The translations under genes were made by a program, and so were the position numbers. The notes under the pieces were generated by a model. The model worked only from the letters and a program-made list of their open reading frames with translations, was not told the DNA's origin and searched no databases. Positions 47,783 to 58,842 of a DNA stretch of 64,000 bases are shown here, in pieces. Position 1 is the stretch's first letter. Each line of letters opens with the position of its first letter. The stretch comes from Ceratothoa steindachneri (taxonomy: Eukaryota; Arthropoda; Malacostraca; Isopoda; Cymothoidae): assembly GCA_963969495.1 (NCBI GenBank), contig OZ018330.1, positions 49,869,706 to 49,933,705 on the forward strand. The letters run 5' to 3'.

Positions 47783-48594
47783 CTTCGTTGACTGGTCGGA
47801 ATTCTTGGCAGAAATACTTCGCATTACGCATCTCCTGATTTGGTAAATGAGGAAAAGTTTTTGGTAAATTTTTGCCTGAAGCCTCCGAAAATCTGGGTTC
47901 TAATTTTAGAACCAGATTTTAAAAAAGAGAGTATATATCTGGTGTCTCACTCATCTTCATCATCACTCACTACTAATTTATCTTTCTTAACAGCAGCTCC
48001 ACTTAAGCAGATGACTGCTTAAGTCCCCGGCCTACCCTCCTGCGTGAGCCGCCGTCAGAACTGAAGGGGGATTGCCATTTATGTTTCGTCCCAACTATGT
48101 CAGGCAGTTGCTTGACCATAATTGGGGGCATTGGAGGAAGCTGGTTTGAGGAATAGCCCACAGTAGAGAACAATGTTAGAAACTCTTCCGGATACGGGAC
48201 GGACTGCTACTCCTGCTGCTCACCACAGTGGGGCCCCTTCCAGGACCATAGTATGTTTGGATGCGGTCGCGATTAAAACACCCTCGGGGGGGGGGAGGGC
48301 GTTGTCAATAAGTTCGCCATACAATCACACCCCTGAGAGGATCCTACCCGGATTCATCTCATCCATAATCATCATCCATTTAAAAGGCAATTCTTATTTC
48401 CATCCAGGCAGCCGGTGAACGTGTGTGTGTGTGAGAAGGGGGGACGCCCTCTTCTCCCCCAAGGAAAAACTAAACCAAAGCAAATTTATACACGTATACA
48501 CACTCATGAACCCGAAGCTGCATAAACACCAAGCAAAAACAGTCAAACCAAGAATATTTGCACCCCCGGACAGAGGGGCTGCAAAATTACCAAA

Positions 48595-50104
48595 ATGGTG
48601 GCCCACCCAGCCACAAGAGTCCCGTTAAAGACTATAGGTGGGCCCCCTAAACCAGACCGAAGCACGGTGTTTGCGATGATCTTTGGAAAGCTGAGCGTGG
48701 AGATCCCGAGGCTGATCGATACCCCAGTTGGCTACTCCGCAATCTACGAAAAAGAGGCAGATGTGGAGACGCTCACGACAGAGGAGGGACAAAGGGTACT
48801 AAATGAAATAGGCCTCCAACTGAGTACCCCACCTCAGATCCAGGCTTACCGCAGCGTGGTGTGCAGGCAGTTAGATCCGTGGATCGGACAGCATACCAAA
48901 GAAGAGATAAAGGAGGAAATTAACAAGAACCAGTCATGGGCTAACGTGGTGGATATCGTGAAATTCCGAAATAAGCGGGATAACACGGAATACCAGCACG
49001 TGTTCAAAGTCATCTTCAGTGACACATAGATGGCCCAGAAAGCAAAAGAAAGGGGGCTACTACTCTTCAACGTTAGGGTCTGTGCAGACCAAATTGGTGC
49101 TATAAGATGGAACAACATGCAACGAAAGATTGCAAAGACCAGACTGTCACGTGCCCCAGGTGCAGTGGGAAAGGCCATGGTTGGCGCGAATGCAAGGCAC
49201 TGGAAGAAAGATGCCCAAACTGTGGACTTAACCATGGGGCGATGGCCATGCCCTGCCCCGAAAAGAAGGACATTATAAGGAAAAAAGAGGACAGAGGAGA
49301 CAAAGAGGAGCTCCAACTCGTATGCCCAAGCAGCTAGAACGGCACCAATAATAGCCGCAGAAAAGCAGCCGTCGAAAACTTGAGAATGAGAATTCGACGA
49401 ATATACTCACGTGCATATTATTTGCTCACGTGAATAATCTCACCAACCCAGGATCGTTCGCAAAAACACTAAATTTCATTCTAAAGAAAAACGGCATGTC
49501 TGAGATGTGGTTTCCGGACGACCCACCATCGGGAGACGTGCTGCAGCTGCAGTTTCTGGCTAAGGAAACAACCGAGGCACCGGCGACTCCATCTCCCCAA
49601 GAAAATAGAGCAACGGAGCCCACAAAAGAATCAAAGCCCACGACTGTGAAAGCAAACACCTCTAGGACAGACCCAAGGCTAGAGGCACAGAAACGCCGTG
49701 AGAAGAGGGAGAGAAGAGCAGCCAGAAAAATAAAGAAAGCAGAAGGAAACCTGGCGAGCCTATCGTCTTTGGAGTCTGACGCTGAAGAGGTCGAAGACAG
49801 GGCGACCAAAAGCCCCGTAAGCTCGAGAAGTAGGTCAAAGACCTTGAAGCGTACTTACAAGTACGATGGAGAAGAGATTGACCTCAAAATAATAACAAGC
49901 GAGCTAAATCCATACCCACAGAAGCTCTCCCACAAGGAGATATTTCAGGGTATCCATCATAGAACCTTCAAGTGGACCTACTCAGCAACGGCAAAAGAGT
50001 CAGACATTGAACAAGCAATGTTGGAGGGCGCCGTAAAACTACATAAAGATTCCTGTATCCCCCTAAGTGATACAGAATTCAAGAAAGTGAGAAACGGCAA
50101 ATAA
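48595..50104 (+). pseudogene. ORF1 (gag-like) of LINE copy C
   Basis: Starts at ATG 48595 (MVAHPATRVPLKTIGG; copy D starts at the equivalent ATG). Order: N-terminal region with LSVEIPRLIDTPVGYSAIYE, central TKEEIKEEINKNQSWANVVD, CCHC knuckles (CPRCSGKGHGWREC, CPNCGLNHGAMAMPC), then a basic, KR-rich region and a C-terminal domain ending KKVRNGK at 50104. Lesions: a TAG at 49027-49029 (before MAQKAKERGLLLFNV), loss of the first knuckle and a frameshift near 49100, and a disrupted stretch at 49337-49430. It would coat the LINE RNA. Confidence 0.85.
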
Positions 50105-50189
50105 AACTACACCTAAGACACAACAAACACCAGGACACAAATACAAGAAAACATGGAAAACAGAAACAACGCTCAAAATTACTCACTCT

Positions 50190-52917
50190 GAATGTGAATG
50201 GATGGAAGGGAAAGTCTATTCTTTACGGAAACATCTTCCGGAAAGAAGACCCAGACATCATTCTCATATCCAAACACGGAATCAACACAAACACTGACAT
50301 TATAAAAATACACAACTACACAGTTATACAGAAAAATCACACACAAGAAAGATACGATGGCTGCGCCATCGCTATCAAGAAAAACATAAAGTTCAAAACG
50401 CTTCCGGACTTAGATGAATCATTCGTGGCCGTCAAAATCCCAACCCTGGTTGGAAGTCTAAGGTGGCGGCAGCCTACCAGCCGCCCAGGAGACAATACCT
50501 GCCGATTAACAACTTCTACACCCTCTTCGGGCACAAAAGGCTAGCATTGCTAGGCGGAGATCTAAACGCCTGTTGCCGTGCTTCTGGCTACAGGCGCGTC
50601 GACCCAAGGGGACGAAACCTGGAGCTACTATTTGCAAGAAATAAGCTCCAAAGAGTTGGGCCAGACTTTCCAATTTTCCTAACACGGTGTGCGGCGACAA
50701 AACCTGACATTGCGTTGGCAAGTCCAGAATTCCCCTTCAATATAGCCAATGCCCCAGGCCCTGTGGTCCCGAGCGATCAGATCCCAATTATCCCACCCAT
50801 TTCGCTTGCGCCTATGCTCAATCCCGTCACATTTAGGAAAAGTTACGCTAAAGCTAACTGGGAGCAGTACAGAGAAATGCTCAGCGCCTATCGACCAGCT
50901 GACCTGGGTAACGCTAATCTTGAGGAAATTGATGAGGAGATCGAAAAGATTACTAATTTCCTCATTCAAGCTGACGAAAGATGCATCCCCAGAGTCTCGT
51001 ACAAAATGCTCCCGCAACCTAGGTGGACGGACAAAATGAGGAATATCGCCAGGAAACACAGGAAGATTTATGAGGAAGTCAGCAGGACAGGCCCGAACAG
51101 GGAAAGGGCAGCCCAAATGAGACAGTTGAGCAAGGAAATGAAAAACATAATCCTCGAGAAACAGAAAGAAATCTTGGACGATATCATAGGCAAACTAGAC
51201 AGGGAGAAAAATCCTGTAAGTTTTTGGAACAGCGTCCGAAGACTTAGGGGATTCCCCCCCAGGCCAGGAATAAAGATAAAGGAAGGCGACATCTTCATAG
51301 AAGATCCGGACACTCTCGAAGAGAGATTCAGGAGACATTGGAAAGAGGTCTTTGCAATCTCACCTGAGGAAAACGACGATTTCGACCAGGACTTCGAAGA
51401 CCGACTGCTCGACGACCTCGGAACGATGATACATAGGACCCACCCACAACCGCAAGTATCTAGAGAAAGAGAGATGGTTGACCACGGGCGCCCGATCACG
51501 ATTGAAGAGACTATGAACACCATTAGGTCCTTCAAACAAAGGGCGCCCGGCTGGTCTGGGCTCACTGAAAACAACCTGGTGAATGCCCCACGGATAATTA
51601 TTCAGGGCATGGTGAACACCATGAATGCATCCCTGAATACAGGCTACTTCCCTAACGGGTATAAGGTGGCTAAAATCATCTTTATCCTGAAGGGGAACAA
51701 GCCCCCAGACCAAGTGGCCAACTATCGCCCAATCTCTCTCCAGAATTTTCCGGCAGATCTTTGAGAAGATTATAGCCGACAGGCTACAAAATCAACTCGA
51801 CGAGTTGGGAGCGCATAACCCCGAACAACATGGGTTCAAACCTAAAAGGGGCAAGAAAACGGCCCTGGTGCTCCTAACCGAAAAGATCACTCACTGCCGA
51901 GCAAAGGGTCAATATGTTGACATCGTGATGAGGGACGTGCAGAAGGCCTTCGACAAGGTTTGGCTGAGTGGACTACAGTACAAGATCCTAGGTATCCAGC
52001 TAAACCCGGTACTGGAAAGGATCCTTTGTGACTTCACCATGGACAGAAGGGCGCGTATCATGATAGAAGAGCACAAAGGACCTGAGTTCGAGCTCAAAGC
52101 GGGCGTTCCCCAGGGGAGCTGCCTGAGTCCTTTGCTTTACCTGGTCTTCACCATCGACCTCCCTACTTCTATACACCGGGACACGATGTATCTGCAATAC
52201 GCAGATGACGTAACGCAGATCGTCCCCAGTAGGGTCAGGAAAGCGAGGGATCAGGCAATGATCATAATTGCAGGGATCTGTAACATCAACCAATATGAGA
52301 AGAAGTGGAAGATCCGGACAAATAGGGAGAAGTTTAAAATCCTCCCGTTGAGCCGAGAGTCAACGTGGCCCATTATAATAGATGGGGGGGAGATACGGCT
52401 ACTACGCCGAATGCACCATCCTGGGCCTAAATATCTCCGACCACGGATCTCGAGTCACTACAAGGAGAGGCAGATTATGGCTAAGAGAGAAATCCCCAAG
52501 CTATATAGGTTCCGTGATCTTAGCTCGGCGAACATCGGGAAATTATACCTGATGTTCATCCGGGCTAAGCTCATCTACCCTGCAGTAGTGACTCAAGCGG
52601 CCAACAAGACCACTATGAGGAGGCTCCAGCTAGTGCCGAACTTTGCATCCCTCTGCATCAATAAGACCAAACGAAGAGAGCAACTTTGGCAGAGGGTATT
52701 GCACCGTAGACAACGTCTGGAGTCCATTAATGTCGCTACACAGAAACTGGCCAAAAAGGTCTGGTCTACAATGGCCAATGATATCATCCCAGAACTAAGA
52801 AGAATTGGTGGCAGGATTAACATCCCTGCCAGATTACGCGGGAAGGTCGCCCAAAATCAACGTTTCCCAAGCACAAGACACTGCTCCGAGGAGAACATAG
52901 CACACTTATACACATGA
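50190..52917 (+). pseudogene. ORF2 (APE endonuclease + reverse transcriptase) of LINE copy C
   Basis: Endonuclease: LLTLNVNGWKGK, HTQERYDGCAIAIKKNIKF, ALLGGDLNAC, ATKPDIALAS and VVPSDQIPI. The last is the catalytic SDH box with His replaced by Gln. Linker with NLEEIDEEIEKITNFLIQAD and APGWSGLTENN. RT: KIIFILKGNKPPDQVANYRP, EQHGFKPKRGKKTALVLL, DIVMRDVQKAFDKVW, GVPQGSCLSPLLYLVFT, YLQYADDVTQIV, then the C-terminal tail ending AHLYT at 52917. Frameshifts near 50460 and 51750, and a short compensated shift at about 52390-52470. The RT catalytic residues are intact. Confidence 0.88.
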
Positions 52918-53300
52918 ACACAAAAACCACAAAACAAAAAACATACAACTAAGAAACAGACACCAAACCTACAAGCAAACAAGAAATGCAAACACAGCAG
53001 AACAAAAACGCGAAGTACTAAACTATCATTGAGCACTAATAAAGGCTCGAATGCTCAAAATCGCGACAACACTAGAGTTCAAGACAAAAAAGACAAACAC
53101 AGAGAAGAACACTAAAGAAAAACGAATACAAAAAGAAATACAACAAACAACAACAATAACAAAACGAAAAGGAATAATAATTACAAAAATAAAAACGCCT
53201 GCGATGCCCCTCAAACAAGGGCAACCCTACCCTATCTTTCACCATCTATTATCTTCCACTATCCAAATTTTTCCAAAGAGTGAATATACCATCAATTTTT

Positions 53301-54766
53301 CTTAGTTGACTGTTCGGAATTCTTGGCAGAAATACCTCGGAATATTCGTCTCACTAGCTGGAACAGAAGGCAAAGTTTTAGGGAATTTTTTGCCTACGCC
53401 TCTGAAAATCTGGTTTCTAATTTTAGAACCAGATCTCACAAAAGAGAATACTATACTGGTGTCACACTCATCTTCATCATCATTCACTAATAATCATCTT
53501 TCGTTTTCCAGTGGCCCCACTTAGGCAGATGACTGTTTAAGTCCCCGGCCCACCCCCCTACGTAAACTGCCGAGTGGTTCCCGACCCAGGAGTCGAAGCG
53601 CTTGTAGATTTAACTACGGTGAGTTTTGATTTGTAGCGGTGTGGTCGGCTTCAGGAGGAAATTGGTTTGAGGAATAGCCCACAGCTGATAACAATGTCAG
53701 AAACTCTTCCGGATAAGGGACGGACTGCTACCTCCGCTGCTTATCCCAGCGGGGGCCTCTTCCAGGACCATGGAGAGACACACAACCGTCTCTATGGTAT
53801 GTTGGGATGCGGTCGCGATTAAAACACCCTCGGAGGGTGAGGTGTTGTCAATAAGTCCGCCATGCAATCACCTTCCTGAGAGTATCTACCCGGATTCATT
53901 CATCTAAAAGGCAATTCCCATTTCCATCGAGGCGGCTGGTGAGCACGGGGCGGGGTCTCTCTTCATCCCCAAGGAAAAATAAAAATATAAATACGTAAAA
54001 CATACACGCACACATAAAATTGAAGCCGTGTAACCAACCAAGGAAGAACAGAGCTTGGAAAAGAAGATTTGCACCCATCGCCAGCGGGGCTGCAAACACA
54101 CCAAAATGGCGTCCCACCCAGCCACAAGAGTCCGACTGAGGACAATAGGTGGACAACCAAAGCCGGATCGTGACAAAGTGTTCGAAACGGTCTTCAGAAA
54201 GCTGAGCGTGGCTATCCCCAAACTAATCGACACCCCAGCCGGTTACATCGCAATCTGCGAGAAAGAGGCAGATGCACGCGCGCTGACGAAGGAAGCGGGA
54301 CAACGGGTGCTAAAGTAGATAAACCTCCAGCCCAGCACTCCTCCTCAGCTCCAGGCACTCCACAGCGTAATATGCAGAAAGCTCGACCCCTTGATTGGGC
54401 AACACAACAAGGAAGAGATAAAGGAGGAAATAACCGGAAACTAGTCGTGGTCCAACGTGGCGGAAGTAGTGAAGCTCCGTAACAAACGGGACAACACTAA
54501 ACACCAACATGTGTTTACAGTCATCTTTAGTGAAACACAAATGGCCCAAAAGGCCAAAGAAAGAGGACTACTGCTCTTCAATGCCAAGATCAGTGGAGAA
54601 CAGATAGAGAGGGAGGAATTCACTTCCATCCAGGTATGCTTCCGGTGCTTCAAAAGGGAGCACTACATAACAAAAGATTGCAAAGAACAAAGCATCACGT
54701 GTTCTAGATGCAGTGGAAAAGGACACGGATGGCGAGAATGCAAGGCAGCAACAGAAAGGTGCCCAA
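53301..54766 (+). mobile_element. LINE family copy D, 3'-truncated, head to tail with copy C
   Basis: Begins with the same 5' UTR as copy C, immediately at the end of copy C, and stops inside the gag zinc-knuckle region at about 54766, where an unrelated tandem repeat starts. About 80 bases of its 5' UTR (53575-53656) are replaced by a piece of gag in reverse orientation. Losing the 3' end is unusual for a LINE and implies a later deletion or rearrangement. Confidence 0.85.
54106..54766 (+). pseudogene. Gag-like ORF1 of LINE copy D, truncated
   Basis: Starts MASHPATRVRLRTIGGQPKP at ATG 54106. It carries stops at 54316 (VLK then TAG) and after EEITGN (54442). Then RDNTKHQHVFTVIFSE, CFRCFKREHYITKDC and CSRCSGKGHGWREC, so both knuckles lost or damaged in copy C are present here. 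It breaks off after ERCPN. Confidence 0.85.
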
Positions 54767-55055
54767 ATATGATTTGCCAACAGTTAAATTTGCTTTAAAA
54801 CTGACTAAAAAAATTAGTTAATATGTATGAAGAAAACTTGAAAAGGCATTATTTTAAAAGGTGACCAATTATAAAATATAAGTAAAATGTACTGTAAGTT
54901 AAAATTTTAAATATGACTTGGCAACAGTTAAATTTGTTTTAAAACTGACTTAAAAATTTGTTAATACATATGAATAAAAGTTGAAAAGGCTAACAAGACA
55001 TTATTTTAAAAGGTGACCAATGATAAAATATCAGTAAAATGTAATATTAACTATA
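54767..55055. repeat. Degenerate 144-bp tandem repeat, 2 copies
   Basis: Copies begin at 54767 and 54911 with ATATGA(T/C)TTG(C/G)CAACAG, and share TTATTTTAAAAGGTGACCAAT and AAATGTA blocks. AT-rich, non-coding. They border the broken end of LINE copy D. Confidence 0.85.
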
Positions 55056-55135
55056 TGGGAATGAGCGAATTAACTAATGATGACTCTACCTATGTGCATT
55101 TAAATAAATACGCTTTAGAATAAGTAAATATGAAT

Positions 55136-55787
55136 TTTCATAAACAAATACGCTCAATTTTTAAACATTATCCAGACTTAATTTCTAAATTTAAATCTAT
55201 GAATGCCTCTCTTCCTTATCTTTATGGCCTTGTCAAGACCCACAAACCTAATAATCCCTTACGCCCCATTGTCAGTTATGTAGGCTCTGTCTCATATGTT
55301 TTGTCATAATGGCTTACGTCTTATCTTACCCCTCTTGGAGGATGTATTTCGGATTCCCATATAGTTAATAGTTCCTATCTAATAGAAAAACTTAATACCA
55401 TCCCTTACCCTTCAGACTTCACCCTTATTAGCTTTGACGTTTTCTCCCTTTTCACAAAAGTTCAGGTGGATGATCGATTCAAGATAAATTGTGTAACGCT
55501 GAATTACCTATACCCCCTAATTTATTCTTAGAATTAATCTTCCTCTGTACCAAAGACTGTGCATTTAATTTCAATGGTAAATCCTTTCGCCAAAAATTTG
55601 GTTTAGCTCTGGATAATTGTTTATCCAACGTTTTAACTAACATATGGAATTTTTCGAAACGGTTTTCCTCCCCCTCTATTGTAGATTTTCCTATAATCTG
55701 GTTTCGCTATATTGATGATATCCTTTGCTTGTGGCCCAGTTCTGAAAATATTTTACTTTTTTTTAACAAACTTAATTCCCTTGTACC

Positions 55788-55791
<4 letters not shown>
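55136..55791 (+). pseudogene. Penelope-type reverse transcriptase, copy 2 (truncated)
   Basis: The plus strand encodes LYGLVKTHKPNNPLRPIVS, LISFDVFSLFTKVQVDD (motif A), FRQKFGLALDNCLSNVLTNI (motif B, with the usual GN replaced by DN) and WFRYIDDIL (catalytic IDD). Several frameshifts and a stop lie before motif B. The frame runs into a (TA)n array after LNSLVPSI, so the C-terminal half and the endonuclease are missing. Distinct from copy 1 at 1-1647. Confidence 0.85.

Positions 55792-55860
<69 letters not shown>
55792..55860. repeat. (TA)n microsatellite
   Basis: A TA run joining the truncated Penelope RT to the inverted terminus that follows. Confidence 0.95.
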
Positions 55861-55864
<4 letters not shown>

Positions 55865-55915
55865 AAGCTCAGCAATTAAAGTCAAGTTTGGTTTTACCAA
55901 ACACATTTCATTTAA

Positions 55916-55991
<76 letters not shown>

Positions 55992-56046
55992 TTAAATGAA
56001 ATGTGTTTGGTAAAACCAAACAAGACTTTAATTGCTGAGCTTTCGA
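55861..56046. repeat. Large foldback: 61-bp inverted arms around a (TA)n loop
   Basis: Arms 55861-55921 and 55986-56046 are reverse complements with 2 mismatches, enclosing about 64 bases of TA. Each arm itself contains GTTTGG-TTTTA-CCAAAC, a nested hairpin. The arms read TCGAAAGCTCAGCAATTAAA. It directly follows a Penelope RT, so it is probably the inverted terminal region of that element. Confidence 0.9.
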
Positions 56047-56069
56047 TCTATGCGATCATCTTCAGAGTG
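56034..56069 (-). ncRNA. Hammerhead-ribozyme-like core of a Penelope terminus (candidate)
   Basis: On the minus strand CTGAAGA (56059-56065) is followed by a GATC-GCATA-GATC stem-loop (56045-56057) and then GAAA (56041-56044). CUGANGA, stem II and GAAA is the conserved order of hammerhead cores, known from Penelope-like terminal repeats. One extra base lies between CUGAAGA and the stem. Cleavage site and stems I and III were not worked out. Whether it is active is unknown. Confidence 0.35.
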
Positions 56070-56299
56070 TCTTTCCTCCTTTATCGATGAAGAATGGTGG
56101 AGTCAGAATGAAAAGAATATATTATATTGTGGTGAATTGGTAAGTATGTGAGTGTGAGAGATAGTGGTGTATAACTTTGGGAACAGTGGTGAAAATAAGG
56201 AAGTCTTAGGGTGGCAAGATTTGCAAAGGTGCCTGGAGATCAGGCTAATCTCTTACTTTTTTTATTTTGTTTGTTTCATTAATGTTGTTATATATATAC

Positions 56300-56308
56300 A
56301 AGTATGTT

Positions 56309-56372
<64 letters not shown>

Positions 56373-56382
56373 CAAGTATGTA

Positions 56383-56437
<55 letters not shown>
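56300..56437. repeat. Compound (TA)n arrays with a repeated ACAAGTATG spacer
   Basis: Two TA runs (56312-56369 and 56386-56437), each preceded by ACAAGTATGTTTGCATATA or ACAAGTATGTATGCATATA, so the array seems duplicated with a period of about 73 bases. It marks the 3' end of LINE copy E. Confidence 0.93.
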
Positions 56438-56439
<2 letters not shown>

Positions 56440-56657
56440 CTAAAAGGCGTTAAAAACTTGGGATTCGTGTACTAATTTGACTTTTAATGTTATATTGACG
56501 TGTATTTAGTTTTTTTGGTGTTTTTTGTTTCTGCATCTTTTCTTACGTGTGTCTTATTTGATTTTTTTTTGTAAATGTTTTTGTTATTTTCATTGTTAGT
56601 TGTTTGTATTCGTATTGGTGTTTTGTGTGGTCTGTGTTTCATACATACTTATTTTCT

Positions 56658-57018
56658 TCATTTTGGGTCTTCCTTGTCATCATTAGGTAGTTGTGGCCTT
56701 CTTCTGTTTTGAGGTAAAATCGATCGGTTCGTCGTTATCGGTTGCTTTTCATCGTCGATTTTGGTCGGTATTTTTTTCCTATGCAAAAAGGAGACAATTG
56801 CATTTCCAAGCTCGCTGGCGCTGCTTGGGAATCTTGCGTGACTTGGACCTTGTTGGTTTTCTGCGATGAGTGCTCTAATTTCCTCGCTGCTATTCGTTGT
56901 AATTTTCTCTTTCATATCTGATGCTCTTTCCTTTAAGAACGTATTAAGCGGCTTGATGTTCATCGCTCTGTGCAGATCCACTTGCTTACTCCTATCCCTC
57001 CTTGGTGTATTGGTGATG
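56658..57018 (-). pseudogene. C-terminal tail of ORF2, LINE copy E
   Basis: Encodes IITNTPRRDRSKQVDLHRAM, which aligns with LLITNTRRRERRRQRDLHRM of copy A, and runs to a stop at 56658. It is separated from the rest of ORF2 by the LTR-like insertion at 57024-58837. Confidence 0.85.
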
Positions 57019-57023
57019 ATATA

Positions 57024-58837
57024 TGTCGTAGAATTCTTTCTGATAAGAACCCTACTTACCTGACACCACTTTTATTTAGTGTCGTAGAATTCCCCTCCTT
57101 TTTGTTCTATCTCTAAGAGTGCTAAGAGTGTCTAATATATATTGATATTATAGGAATATCTTAAAGAACAGAGCCGTTACCAAACACGTAAGGATATAAA
57201 AGAAACGCCCACTAATTCACAAAATAAACTTATATTTTATCTTTAACTATTGAATACACAACCTTTATACATTAACTACAGCAATACTCTAAATATTATT
57301 ATAAACAAGAATTAATTAAATTAGTTGACCCACAAAATTAAGTTCACGTTTTCTCTATACAAAACAATAATATAAGAATTAGGCTTACGGACTCATGTGG
57401 AGTTTAAAGGCCTCAGAAATGTTATTGCCTCACGACGCGTGCCGTGTGTCGAGATGGGCGAAATTCCACGGTTGTTTTGGCGAGGGTAGCAGCTGGGGGG
57501 TCCACACGTTCTTCCGGGGGGGAAGGGTTCTTTAAGGACGAGAACCAAGACGGTGCTTTATGCAACACCTAGGCAGTCGTGGTCTCTCTGGCGAGAGTGA
57601 GTCGAACTTGTTTCTTAAATCAAGTTAACTTGGAGTGCGGTGTGATCACCGAGTAACGAGTTCGAGGAGGAGCTTTTCTCTTTCGTTACTTATTTCTTTA
57701 TGGACGAGGACTGAACTCGGGGAGGGTCTTCTTCACGGGCGAGGATAACGGAGGGGGATTTCTCTGACGAGAATAAGTTACTTAAAGTTTGGTGGGGCCA
57801 CCGAATAACGGGCTCGAGGGGGAGCCTTTTCCTTCTTCTTCTTAATTCCTCAAGGACGAGGAATACCTCTGGTGTTTAAGGTGCACCAGGATATGAGGAG
57901 TCTCTCTGGCGAGAGTAAGTCGAACTTACCAAAGTTCACTTATCGTTTGGTTTGATAACCAGGGACTTAGCTCAAGGATGAGCTTTTTCTTAGCCCCTTA
58001 AGGTAGGTAGCCCTGCCTCTCTTGCAGGGTACTTCTTGGTCTGGCGAGCCAAGTACACTACCTCTCCAGTCTCGGTAGCTCGGTTTTGGATCCGAGGACT
58101 TCGTCACCTGGCCTGACGTATACTACCAATCCAGTCTAGGTAGCTCGGTTTTGGATCCGAGGACTTCGTCACCTGGCCTGACGTATACTACCAATCCAGT
58201 CTAGGTAGCTCGGTTTTGGATCCGAGGAATTCGTCACCTGGCCTGACGTATACTACCAATCCAGTCTAGGTAGCTCGGTTTTGGATCCGAGGACTTCGTC
58301 ACCTGGCCTGACGTATACTACCAATCCAGTCTAGGTAGCTCGGTTTTGGATCCGAGGACTTCGTCACCTGGCCTGACGTATACTACCAATCCAGTCTAGG
58401 TAGCTCGGTTTTGGATCCGAGGACTTCGTCACCTGGCCTGACGTATACTACCCCGATTTTCCTCAGAGTTCCTCATTTATACCTCACACCCCCACTGGGG
58501 GAGTGGTAAGGGGGAGAGGGGCTTGAGGACGGCCCCAGGAGAGTTCTTTTTCCAAACGGTCTTTCCCACGAAGTCAAACATCGGCTCCTCGTTAGCTATC
58601 GAGATTGGGAGAAACCCGTCTCCAATTTCTTGTTCGACGTGAAACTGGATCTCACTCTCCTGGGGAAGATCTTACCTTTTTGACCTTTAGGGTCTTTCAT
58701 GGCACTGGGTTGTGCCACGTTGTGGTTAAGCACTGACCCGCCGATGCCTTCGACGGATGTCGTTGCGGTAACCGCCTTGGGACTGCATCACGAGTGAACG
58801 GACGAAGGAGGGGGGAGGGGGTGACCATTTCCCGACA
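57024..58837. mobile_element. Solo-LTR-like element, 1814 bp, inserted in LINE copy E
   Basis: Ends TGTCG...CGACA, flanked by the 5-bp duplication ATATA (57019-57023 and 58838-58842). Removing the element and one ATATA rejoins the LINE reading frame exactly between QRIQNKYMY and ITNTPRR, which proves both borders. It has no coding capacity, so it fits a solo LTR of a Gypsy- or BEL-type retrotransposon. TGTCGTAGAATTC is repeated 55 bases in (57079). A six-copy 65-bp minisatellite lies inside. Confidence 0.85.
58066..58452. repeat. 65-bp minisatellite, 6 copies, inside the LTR-like element
   Basis: Units start at 58066, 58131, 58196, 58261, 58326 and 58391. Each contains CCAGTCTAGGTAGCTCGG, TTTTGGATCCGAGGACTTCG and CCTGGCCTGACGTATACTAC. 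The copies are almost identical (one reads GAGGAATTCG), pointing to recent expansion. Confidence 0.96.
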
Positions 58838-58842
58838 ATATA

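Larger units (their letters stand above)
47783..53300 (+). mobile_element. LINE family copy C, nearly full length (~5.5 kb)
   Basis: The start is set by homology with copy D: GTTGACTGGTCGGAATTCTT here, GTTGACTGTTCGGAATTCTT at 53304. A 0.8-kb 5' UTR (to 48594) is followed by gag (48595-50104), ORF2 with endonuclease and RT (about 50190-52917) and a 0.38-kb 3' UTR. Copy D begins where this one ends. One stop and a few small frameshifts disable it, but the domain content is complete. Confidence 0.88.
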
